64,000 nucleotides of DNA from Sphingobacterium zeae (GTDB lineage: Bacteria > Bacteroidota > Bacteroidia > Sphingobacteriales > Sphingobacteriaceae): NCBI RefSeq assembly GCF_030818895.1, contig NZ_JAUTBA010000001.1, positions 62,001-126,000 of the forward strand, in the 5' to 3' direction. A program made the translations under genes and the position numbers. How positions within the stretch are numbered: the first letter of the stretch is position 1; the number at the start of each line of letters is the position of its first letter. Of the stretch, positions 27,813-36,239 are shown in pieces. The notes under the pieces were generated by a model, which was not told where the DNA came from, did no database searches, and was given only the letters and a program-made list of their open reading frames with translations.

Positions 27813-30080
27813 ATGCGAAGTGTAGCGATCGAACAATCTGATTTTGACCGGGCAGTTTTTGACCTTGTGCCTCTTCCCATGTGGATATACGACCTGGATA
27901 CATTGCATTTTCTGGCAGTAAATAAAGAAGCCATTCATCAATACGGATATAGCGAGGAAGAGTTTAAGCAGATGACAATCAGAGATATTCGTCCGCAAGA
28001 GGATGTACCCAAATTGGAGGAAGCCGTAGAAAGAACCAAAAGTCGACGTACGAAGTTCAAGAAAAGTATTTTTAGACATCAGAAACGTGATGGTCGCATC
28101 ATGTATGTACAGGTCAAAGGCAACACCATCGATTTCAACGGCAAGAGAGCGGAAATTGTTACTGCGACAGATTTAACAGAACTCTACGAGAAAGAGATCA
28201 ATTTAAACGCGGCCTATGAGGAGCTATCATTTAGCGAAAAGAGGTATAGATCATTGATCGAAAATGGCCGGGATCTTGTGGCCATCATCGACCTCGAAGG
28301 CAAATACAAATATGTAGCCCCCACCTCCACTACCGTTTTAGGCATTGAACCCGAAGCATTCCTGGGCAAAAATGCCTTTGATTACATCTATGAAGAAGAT
28401 GCTCCCCACGTCATGGGGCAGCTTAGCAAAATGACAGAGTCGCAGTCTGTGTCCATTGACGCATATCGTTTCCCTGATATAAACGGGGACCTGCGCTGGT
28501 TTAAAACAGAATTGTCAAACCACCTCAACACACCGCTGATTGAAGGGATTATCGCCACCACACACGAGGTTACCGCCGAAATAAAAGAGAAAATCGTTAA
28601 TGATCTTTTTACCGAACTGACGTCAACATTTGCGAAGTCTTTATCCTTGGCCTCCTCGCTGGATCAAGCCCTTCAGCGGCTTGTACTGCTGCCCAAAATA
28701 CGTGTGAGCGAAATATGGCTGGTCGCGCCAGACCACAGCACGTTAAACCTCGTCTCGACCTCGCTGCAGCAGCGTAAGTTCGATTTATTTTACCAGCACA
28801 CACAGGCATTTACTTCCTGTAAGGAAGGAGAAGGGTTAGCAGGTAGCACCTGGAAAGAGAAAAAGTTGATCGTTTGGGACAATTTAGGCCAAACCAAGCA
28901 GTTCCTACGTGCCAAAGCCGCCCAGCTGGTGGGTCTTTCCACGGGTATTGGTCTACCAATCATGTATGGCGATGAGTTTCTAGGCTGTATTGTTTGTTTT
29001 TCAACATCCGCACCAGAAATTCTTTCGGAGAAGATAAATTTACTGATGCATGTCAGTGAAAAGCTTGGTCCACTGGTTAAACAAAAAGTAACAGAAGAAG
29101 AATATCGCAATGTTTTCAATATTTCTTCAGATCCACTTTGTATCGTTGGTTTTGATGGCTATATCAAAAAATGCAATAAAGCCTTTGCTAACCTGATGGG
29201 TTATCAAAATACATACCTATATAGTACAGCAATTTTTGAGCTCATTTATCCCGATGACCGGGCAAGTGCAGCCGAAGCGCTATCCTTATTAATAGGCGGT
29301 CATTTGACCGAACGTTTTTCAGGCCGGTTTTTAACTGCTCAGGGCGAAGTCAAATGGTTACAATGGTCCGCTACTGTCGCAGCGGAATCCAAAACAATCG
29401 TTGCCGTTGGGAAGGATATTACCAAACAAAAGCTTGCAGAACAAGCGTTACAAACGGCTTATGAACAGTTAAAGACAGCGCAAAAAATCGCTAAGCTAGG
29501 TTATTGGTTTAGACCCATAGATTCCGATATCTCCGAATGGAGTGAGGAGGTTTATACGATATATGACTGTTCACCGGACACTTTTATTCCCACCGTAGAA
29601 AATGTAAAAAAAGCTTTATTGCCCAACGAACGCTATTTGATGGAAGATGACCCCTCCGTTCATCTCCAGCCCGGAACGACCAAGAGCTTTGAGCATAAAA
29701 TCGTTACCCGGTCGGGAAGGCTGAAATGGGTGCATCAGGAAGTACTATTAGTTACTGACGAAAAGGGTGATCCTGTTAAAATTGAAGGCACGATACAAGA
29801 CATTACAGCCTCCCGTCAGGCTATGGATCAAATTAAGAAGCAGAATGACACACTCCGTGAAATCGCCTGGCTGCAGTCTCACAGTATCCGCGCTCCACTA
29901 ACACGGATCATGAGCCTAATTTACCTATCAAAGGAATTAGATGGTGGCGGAAAATCGCCCGATGAAATTATGGATCTGATTATGGATTCCGCACAAGAAT
30001 TAGATGATGTGATTGCGCAGATCACCGTTAAAACAAACCTTATTCATCACGAACATGGAACAGATACTACTCATAGATGA
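27813..30080 (+). CDS. Multi-PAS/GAF signalling protein with a His-containing dimerisation helix but no ATPase domain
   Basis: 755 residues, no membrane helix. Approximate order: PAS at 10-120 (LVPLPMWIYDLDTLHFLAVN), PAS at 135-255, GAF-like at 270-420 (GEGLAGSTWKEKKLIVWDNL), PAS at 425-545 (FDGYIKKCNKAFANLMGY), PAS at 555-670 ending with a PAC motif (KIEGTIQDITASRQAM). The end is a HisKA-like hairpin with LQSHSIRAPLTRIMSL, the candidate phospho-His at residue 690. The protein stops about 65 residues after this His, so the HATPase domain of a real kinase is absent. The start of the overlapping receiver gene lies 26 bp inside its 3' end. It may be an adaptor or phospho-relay protein that needs a partner kinase. 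Confidence 0.85.
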   Translation: MRSVAIEQSDFDRAVFDLVPLPMWIYDLDTLHFLAVNKEAIHQYGYSEEEFKQMTIRDIRPQEDVPKLEEAVERTKSRRTKFKKSIFRHQKRDGRIMYVQVKGNTIDFNGKRAEIVTATDLTELYEKEINLNAAYEELSFSEKRYRSLIENGRDLVAIIDLEGKYKYVAPTSTTVLGIEPEAFLGKNAFDYIYEEDAPHVMGQLSKMTESQSVSIDAYRFPDINGDLRWFKTELSNHLNTPLIEGIIATTHEVTAEIKEKIVNDLFTELTSTFAKSLSLASSLDQALQRLVLLPKIRVSEIWLVAPDHSTLNLVSTSLQQRKFDLFYQHTQAFTSCKEGEGLAGSTWKEKKLIVWDNLGQTKQFLRAKAAQLVGLSTGIGLPIMYGDEFLGCIVCFSTSAPEILSEKINLLMHVSEKLGPLVKQKVTEEEYRNVFNISSDPLCIVGFDGYIKKCNKAFANLMGYQNTYLYSTAIFELIYPDDRASAAEALSLLIGGHLTERFSGRFLTAQGEVKWLQWSATVAAESKTIVAVGKDITKQKLAEQALQTAYEQLKTAQKIAKLGYWFRPIDSDISEWSEEVYTIYDCSPDTFIPTVENVKKALLPNERYLMEDDPSVHLQPGTTKSFEHKIVTRSGRLKWVHQEVLLVTDEKGDPVKIEGTIQDITASRQAMDQIKKQNDTLREIAWLQSHSIRAPLTRIMSLIYLSKELDGGGKSPDEIMDLIMDSAQELDDVIAQITVKTNLIHHEHGTDTTHR

Positions 30081-30426
30081 CGACGCTGTCATCAATTTTA
30101 TACATACCAAAATCATTGCTAGTGTCTATCCAGATGCGACTGTGGTTATTTTAGAAAATGGGAAGAAAGCGGTGGATTACATACAACAAAACCAACAAAA
30201 TTCCTATCTCGTCTTCTTGGATATCAATATGCCCATTATGGATGGCTGGCAATTTCTGGAAGCGATGCAAGATTTTCCAAACAAGGACAACCTGCGCATA
30301 CATATGTTAACTTCTTCCGTAGATTTACGAGACCAGAGTCGCGCAGCAGACAATACCATGGTGCTCTCTTATCTACCAAAGCCTTTAACAAAGGATGTTT
30401 TACGATCGATACCCGTTGAACAGTAG
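30055..30426 (+). CDS. Single-domain response regulator (CheY-like)
   Basis: 123 residues from the ATG at 30055 (MEQILLIDDDAVINFIH). The acidic pocket IDDD, phospho-acceptor in VFLDINMPIMDGW, the Thr/Ser of MLTSSVD and Lys of SYLPKPLT are all present; there is no output domain. The gene overlaps the end of the PAS protein by 26 bp in another frame, so translation is coupled and the two proteins are probably partners. This receiver type with the INFIHTK helix is common in Bacteroidota next to PAS proteins. Confidence 0.92.
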   Translation: MEQILLIDDDAVINFIHTKIIASVYPDATVVILENGKKAVDYIQQNQQNSYLVFLDINMPIMDGWQFLEAMQDFPNKDNLRIHMLTSSVDLRDQSRAADNTMVLSYLPKPLTKDVLRSIPVEQ

Positions 30427-30500
30427 CTGTTGGTCAAGAATGGATATATCCTAACAAGCACAAGTTTGAATACAAATTCGTATCTTTGAGGAAGATACAA

Positions 30501-30716
30501 ATGAAAAATATTAAAAATGAACTACAAAATATCATTTTTGGAGATGGACCAATTGGCAGTTCAAGCAAACTCAAGCAAGTCCAACATTTCCTTAGAGAAA
30601 ATGCGATCTCAAGCCAAGGAATTGAAAGACAAGAGTATTCCAAAGGTGAAGAAGAAAAATGCTTAATTGATTTCGCGACACAACATGCTCTATGCTATTT
30701 AGGTGAAATAGATTAG
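30501..30716 (+). CDS. Small hypothetical protein, probably an N-terminal fragment of a larger gene
   Basis: 71 residues from an ATG with AGGAA upstream; a TAnnTTTG -7 match at 30481-30488 sits just before it. The text KNELQNIIFGDGPIGSSSKL and QEYSKGEEEKCLIDFATQ looks like the opening of a longer Bacteroidota family of uncharacterised (possibly kinase-fold) proteins that I recall only loosely. The final residues (LCYLGEID) coincide with the point where homology to the 3' end of the gene at 59636 begins, so this gene appears truncated and joined to another gene's remnant. Confidence 0.45.
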   Translation: MKNIKNELQNIIFGDGPIGSSSKLKQVQHFLRENAISSQGIERQEYSKGEEEKCLIDFATQHALCYLGEID

Positions 30717-30945
30717 CAAGCGTCCCCTAGTCAACCTTTTCGACTATATGTACTGCACAGTAAGCGCCCAATAATTAGACTCAGCTAAGACAGCTCCAAA
30801 AACGAGGAAAAACAAACTCCAAAAAGATATTTTTAATTTTTCAATTTCAGCAAACTGTTCCTATATCATTTTAGCTGGATGAAATACACAAAATGCAACG
30901 AAGCAACTTAATCAATTAGAGCGCTTTATAATTAAACATATGTCG
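30700..30945 (+). pseudogene. Decayed 3' end and downstream region of a second copy of the 59636 HTH-like gene
   Basis: Bases 30725-30945 align by eye with 60060-60275. Shared stretches include CCTAGTCAA, a CAATAATTAG/CAGTAATTGG pair, AAACAAAC, AATTTTTC and GGGCGCTTTATTATTA versus GAGCGCTTTATAATTA. Inside the former coding part there is a 1-bp insertion (CAACCTTTTCGA versus CAACTTTTCGA) that breaks the LFDYFY frame. The remainder, to 31219, is AT-rich and shows no gene. Confidence 0.6.
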
Positions 30946-31219
30946 AACAATTGCTCAACATTATCTCAATGAAATAGGCTTTTTATCTTTCATCCTGACA
31001 TGGGTATTTTAGCATTCCTAAGAACGCTCAATTGAAGAAATATTAGGAAAAGAATAGAAGTGTGACGACGCTCCAATTAATCATCTGACAATTAGTATCT
31101 TACACTAAAAAACAATGATGTCCCCGACACAGATGTCGGAGACATCCCCCAACCAAATGATACAATAACTTGTTTTCCAATATTTTAACCGTATTTTTAT
31201 ATCCTAATATTGATTTCAC

Positions 31220-32245
31220 ATGATATCCGACTTAACAACATCTCTGATTCAAAGAAGAAATATACTTAATAACAACGTCGCCATAAAAGAGATCTATCAA
31301 CAAATAGATTATCCAGGAATTATGTTTGAAAAAAAGTATAGATTCACAAAACAACAAGTTTCTGATTTTTATGAAGTTGATATACGAACAATTGAAAGAA
31401 TCTTGGAAAATAATGAGGGGGAAATCACAGAAAATGGCTATGAGGTATTAACTAACGAGCGGTTACGAATATTCAAGGCTCAATACTTAGGTACCCAAAA
31501 TGTTAAAAATAAAGACGAAATTAACAAATCCCCGTCATTAGGTATCTTTAATTTTAAAGCATTTTTAAATATAGGCATGTTGCTAAATGACTCTGATAAA
31601 GCCCGTCAAATTAGATCTATGATTCTAGATATTGTAATCGATGTCCTATATCAAAAAACTAATGGTCATACAAAATACATTAATCAAAGAGAGCAACAAT
31701 ACATTATAACTGCAATGGATGAATTTAACTACAGGCAAAAATTCACTGATGCAATAGATCATTATATTCACCCAAACAATTTCAAATATTCTCAATTAAC
31801 AGATAAAGTATATAAAAGCATATTTAAGGAGAATGCCAGTGAATATAAAAAAATTTTACGCTTAAGATCAAAAGAAAGCGTCCGATCAACGTTTTATTCA
31901 GAAGTCTTAAGAATTGTGTCAGATTATGAAAATGCCTTTGCAAAAGAATTGGAAAGAGCATTTAATAAAAAAGGCGAAAAATTAAGTTTAACGGAAGCCC
32001 ACGAACTCTTCAATGATTTTGCTGAAAGAGCAGAAGATATGATGGAAGCTTCAATAGGCGAAGCCCGGAGCAAAATGGCGAGTAGGGATCTTGCCTTTCG
32101 TGATGCATTACACGAAAGGTTGATCGAATACGTCAAGGAAGTTTCGGAGGAAGATTTCGATAAATTTCTTGGAGAGCAGAGTGCTTCTTTGACAAAAAGA
32201 CTAGAAGAAAATCAGGACGTATTTAAGAGACTAAAAGATCGCTAA
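31220..32245 (+). CDS. RhuM/BRO-like DNA-binding protein, putative antitoxin of the Doc toxin
   Basis: 341 residues. The N-terminal ~100 residues contain an HTH-like block (RFTKQQVSDFYEVDIRTIER, then GYEVLTNERLRIFK), as in RhuM-type proteins. A middle block with FNFKAFLNIGMLLNDSDKAR and IRSMILDIVIDVL resembles the BRO-N/KilA-like helix pair. A long helical C-terminal half (EAHELFNDFAERAEDMMEAS) ends in a charged tail. The Doc gene starts 2 bp after its stop, so the two form an operon. RhuM-like proteins fused to Fic/Doc domains are known; here the parts are separate genes. An antitoxin and autoregulator role is inferred. The size is far larger than the ~73-residue Phd antitoxin of classic Doc systems. 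Confidence 0.72.
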   Translation: MISDLTTSLIQRRNILNNNVAIKEIYQQIDYPGIMFEKKYRFTKQQVSDFYEVDIRTIERILENNEGEITENGYEVLTNERLRIFKAQYLGTQNVKNKDEINKSPSLGIFNFKAFLNIGMLLNDSDKARQIRSMILDIVIDVLYQKTNGHTKYINQREQQYIITAMDEFNYRQKFTDAIDHYIHPNNFKYSQLTDKVYKSIFKENASEYKKILRLRSKESVRSTFYSEVLRIVSDYENAFAKELERAFNKKGEKLSLTEAHELFNDFAERAEDMMEASIGEARSKMASRDLAFRDALHERLIEYVKEVSEEDFDKFLGEQSASLTKRLEENQDVFKRLKDR

Positions 32246-32247
32246 CT

Positions 32248-32727
32248 ATGTATATTTACATTGAGACTATCGAACAAGTCATCGGCATTCATGATACAAT
32301 TATATCAATTTCTGGCGGATTACCTGGAGTAAAAAATATAGGCTATATTGCTAGCGTAATAGAAAAGGTGAAAGACGACCTATATTACCCAGAATTTGAG
32401 AACAAACTTACCCACTTGGTGTTTTCAATCAATAAGTTACATGCCTTCCATGATGGAAATAAAAGAACTTCTATAGGAGTTGGGGCTAGTTTTTTAGAAT
32501 TAAATGGCTTCGACCATATAGTCACGAAATTTATAAGGGAAATGGAAAATATAGCGGTTTGCGTTGCAGACAACATAATCGACCGTGATTTTTTGGAAGA
32601 AATAATTCAATCAATTTTATTTGAAGACGATTATAATGAATCCCTGAAACTCAAAATTTTAAGTGCTTTACAAACTATTACTAATCAAGAAGATAATGAG
32701 TCTTCATTAGAAGGGAATGAATTTTAA
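32248..32727 (+). CDS. Doc-type Fic-fold toxin (death on curing family)
   Basis: 159 residues. The catalytic loop HAFHDGNKR (His65, Asp69, Gly70, Asn71, Lys72, Arg73) matches the Doc signature HxFxDxNKR, which differs from AMP-transferring Fic enzymes (HxFxxGNGR). The N-terminal IEQVIGIHDTII and GGLPGVKNIGYIASVIE blocks are also Doc-like. Doc proteins phosphorylate elongation factor Tu and stop translation, so a kinase-type toxin is the family expectation. It is about 30 residues longer than P1 Doc because of an acidic C-terminal tail. Its start is 2 bp after the RhuM-like gene. A hairpin repeat at 32754 follows its stop. Confidence 0.85.
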   Translation: MYIYIETIEQVIGIHDTIISISGGLPGVKNIGYIASVIEKVKDDLYYPEFENKLTHLVFSINKLHAFHDGNKRTSIGVGASFLELNGFDHIVTKFIREMENIAVCVADNIIDRDFLEEIIQSILFEDDYNESLKLKILSALQTITNQEDNESSLEGNEF

Positions 32728-32753
32728 ATACCCCAATAAATCAGAGCATCGAA

Positions 32754-32781
32754 AAAGCCACTCCTTTTCGGAAATGGCTTT
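32754..32781. repeat. Dispersed hairpin repeat, copy 1 (terminator-like)
   Basis: AAAGCCA...TTTCGGAAATGGCTTT forms an imperfect stem with a CTTTTCGG-type centre. Further copies are at 41140, 60363, 61681 and 63324. Here it follows the Doc gene. Confidence 0.7.
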
Positions 32782-32831
32782 AACAAATTCCTTATAACCT
32801 TTAAGATTCTTTAATATTATTTGCATGCGCT

Positions 32832-33171
32832 TGAAAAATGCTGGCGATATACCAAATACAAATTCAACCTTACCAATTATAGATTACAAGCTCAGGTGAA
32901 CTTGACATTTTGTATTATTGTATTCATTAAATAAAGAGCTTGCACGTCTTCAGATTCGATATGATGCGTGTATCCGCTGCAAATAATTTAGTTCTTAAGT
33001 TAAATAATGGATTGTTTAAAAATATAAACATATTTTTATGAGTGGAATTAAACAGAGCGAGTTAATCAAATTAGTTGGGTTAGCCTCAACAGACACCTCT
33101 TTGGTACAGTTTTTTGAACGTCATGGTTTAGGAAAGTTGCCAAAAACAATCACTAGCAATCAGGGGACAAA
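32832..33171 (+). repeat. 340-bp perfect direct duplication, copy 1
   Basis: As read base by base, this stretch is identical to 41217-41556 (constant offset 8385), covering the upstream region and first 134 bp of the gene at 41423. The flank back to the hairpin repeat (32754 versus 41140) is related but diverged. Identity stops exactly where the IS66 end begins. Confidence 0.9.
33038..33171 (+). pseudogene. 5' fragment of the 41423 gene, truncated by an IS66 end
   Basis: It starts with the same ATG (MSGIKQSELIKLVGLASTD) and stays identical to the intact gene through codon 44. It is then replaced by IS66 terminal sequence beginning GTATCCGCC. The frame reaches a stop within a few codons of the IS. 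Confidence 0.88.
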
Positions 33172-33440
33172 GTATCCGCCCGACTAACTACATGTCAGTT
33201 GATTTTTTGAAGTTCTGTGGATAAAGTTCCTTTAAGTTTTTATGGTTTATAGACATGATGTTTTCCAGCGTGTTCTTTAACCACTGGAACGGATTTACCT
33301 CGTGCTTTTTGCAGATAGCAAAGAACGAGTAGATCATTGCAGCCCGCTGTGCTGCTTCATGGCTGCCTGCAAAGAGATAGTTTTTTCGTCCCAGGGCAAC
33401 AGGGCGAATAGCATTCTCGACAAGATTATTAACAGCACCA
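33172..33440 (-). mobile_element. IS66-family remnant: transposase C-terminus plus one terminal end
   Basis: The minus strand reads NNLVENAIRPVALGRKNYLF, then AGSHEAAQRAAMIYSFFAIC and NPFQWLKNTLENI, the conserved C-terminus of IS66 transposases, ending at 33188. The element end is probably GTATCCGCC at 33172. Everything upstream in the transposase (most of the gene and the other end) is missing; the break is just before NNLVEN, where a SusC gene begins on the opposite strand. It cannot move on its own. Confidence 0.88.
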
Positions 33441-36223
33441 CCAGTACGTCCACCGACGCCAACGGTGGATTTACACTGACCAATGTGGAGAAAAATGCCA
33501 TTCTTATCATCCGGATGATCGGCTTTACCTCCAGGGAAATTACCTATAATGGCACCTCCAGTGTACATGTACAACTGCAGTCAGACACGCAGCAACTCGA
33601 AGAGGCTGTTGTTGTAGGCTACGGTACTTTGGAAAAAAAAGAGTTGACCAGCGCCGTATCGAGCATCAAGCAGAAAGACATGGTCGCGGGGGCTGTATCA
33701 CCGCTCTTAGCGATTCAGGGAAAAGTACCCGGCCTCAGTGTACTTTCCAACAACGGCACGGATCCCAATGCGGGCATCTCACTTCAATTGCGTGGGGTCA
33801 ATTCAGTCAATGCCTCACAAGGTCCCCTGGTGGTTATTGATGGTGTGCCCGGCGGCGATATCAACTCAGTCGCCAAAGAGGATATTGAAACCATCAACGT
33901 ACTTCGGGATACCTCGGCTGCAGCCATTTACGGAACACGTGCTTCCGGTGGTGTCATCCTGATCACCACCAAAAGACCTCAGGTCGGCAAGGCGCAAGTG
34001 AATTTTACATCCGAATACTTTGTCGAAACCATCCGCAAACGTCCACAGGTATTATCCGCAGAGAAATTTGTCGAATATGGTCTTGGTAAGGATCTCGGAC
34101 ACCGTACAGACTGGTATGATGAAGTTACCAATAACAATCCATTCAGCCATCGGCAGGTCGCCAACATCAGCGGCGGATCCGAAAACGCCAATGTTTATAC
34201 CACGTTTACCAAACGCGACGCCAAAGGAATGGCGATCACGTCAAAACGTGAGGAAATCGGTGGACGAATCAACAGTGCCTTCAAATTTTTCGACGGCTTT
34301 GCGGAGTTAAATACAAATGTAAGCTACAACCAGGTGAAAGCGTTTGGATCTAACGGAGACATCTTTAACAACAATGATATTTTTAATATGGCGCTGGTGC
34401 TCAATCCCACCCAAACGCCTTACGATGCCAATGATGTCAGCGGATACAACGTATTGGAAGGTGGATATGACACCTGGAATCCTGTAGCTGAGGCGCGCCT
34501 ACGCAGCGATGAAAAGCAATTCAAATACCTATTGGCTAATGCGACCTTAAAATTAAACCTGACAGAACACCTGACCACCAGTGCGACGATCGGCGTAAAA
34601 AACAATAGCGAGCATGGCAACTATTACCGATCTGCGCAACACCGTATTTCGCGTGAGAATAATGTGGATGGATTTGCCAAACAATATTACAGCCGGTTCA
34701 ATGACCGCATCTTTGAGTGGACCGCCAACTACACCAACCTATGGGCCGAACATTCTTTAAACGCTGTGGCAGGCTACAGCTACCAAGATTTCAATGGACA
34801 AGGATTTTCTGCCGAAAACTCAAATTTCCCCGTGGATGGTATTGCCGATAACGACATGGGTACAGGGACCTATTTACCAGACGGACGGGCAGGTCTTGGA
34901 TCCTGGAAAAACCCATGGGTCAAACTTGCCGCTTTCTTTGGCCGTGTCAACTATTCCTATCTAGATCGGTATATCCTCACTGCTACAGCACGATACGAAG
35001 GATCGAGCAAATTTGCTCCGAAAAACAGATGGGGATTCTTTCCCGGACTTTCCGCAGGCTGGCGCATATCACAGGAGCCCTTCCTCAAAGATGCTAGTTT
35101 TATCAACGACCTAAAACTCCGGGCAGGCTATGGCGAAACAGGCAATGAAGGCTTTGATGCAAAAGTGGCAACACGGATGTATAGTGCCGATACCTGGTTT
35201 CTGCAAGATGGTAAATGGTTCAGGACATACGGTGTGATGCACAACCAAAATCCAGATATCAAATGGGAGGTCAAAAAAGAATACAACCTTGGCTTGGACT
35301 TTTCTGTACTGAACAATCGCTTAAGTGGCCGTTTTGATATCTACAAACGTAAGATCGATGATCTGATTTTCGACATCAGCGTATCCCAGCCCCCAGCAAT
35401 CCACGATCGGACAACCATGAATGTGGGCAGCATGCAAAATACGGGGTACGAGTTTGAACTGAACTTCAAAGCCGTAGACAACGAAAATTTCAGTTATACA
35501 ACAAGCCTAGTGGGTTCGCATAATAAAAGCAGGCTCAACACCTTATGGGGTAGTCAGACCTTTACCGACCGGAAGGACTTTCCGGCTCCCGGCTCGCCAG
35601 GATCGGCGGTGAGGTTATATCCCGGCGAGGACATTGGCCGCTTCTTCCTGTGGAAATTTGCAGGATTTACCGACGACGGTTATTGGAAACTATACGATAA
35701 AGATGGTAATGCATTTGACGTGCGCGACCGGAATAAAACAGTAGGTGACAAGTCGTTTGTCGGCAATGCCATTCCCACACTACAGCTTTCCTGGAACAAC
35801 CAGTTCAGCTATAAAAACTGGGACGCCAGTATCTACATGCGCAGCTGGATCGGACACGATTTGTTCAATATGATCAACATGTACTATAGCCTACCTAATG
35901 TAAAAGGTCAGAATGTTTTGGAAGAAGCCTACGACAAACATAAAAATATCAAGGGAGAAAAAGAGCTGAGTGATTACTGGTTAGAGAAAGGCACCTTTCT
36001 TAAGGTTGACGCACTCAACATCGGTTACCGCTTTAACCAGAATTGGATCAAGCCCTTAAAGTCCATGCGGATATATGCCACCGCACGCGACCTCTTTGTA
36101 TTTACAAACTATACGGGGCTAGATCCGGAAGTCAATATCAATGGTCTCGAACCGGGCTTCGAAGAGCGCAATGTCTATCCCAAGACACGGACTTTTATGA
36201 TGGGTTTACAAGTAAATTTTTAA
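33440..36223 (+). pseudogene. 5'-truncated SusC-like TonB-dependent receptor
   Basis: About 927 codons remain. The sequence enters the regulatory-like domain midway (TSTDANGGFTLTNVEKNA) and then has a full TonB box (LEEAVVVGYGT), plug (DTSAAAIYGTRASGGVILIT) and barrel ending MMGLQVNF. The signal peptide and about the first 50-60 residues are lost where the IS66 remnant joins. An ATG-led frame extends back to 33302, but those residues are antisense IS66 transposase and give no signal peptide, so export to the outer membrane is very unlikely. The body of the gene shows no other lesion, suggesting a recent event. The downstream SusD gene is intact. Confidence 0.85.
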
Positions 36224-36239
36224 AGCTAGCAGGACAAAC

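Noticed and set aside
33302..33439. The ATG-led extension of the truncated SusC as its true N-terminus
   Set aside because: These residues are the antisense of IS66 transposase and contain no signal peptide.
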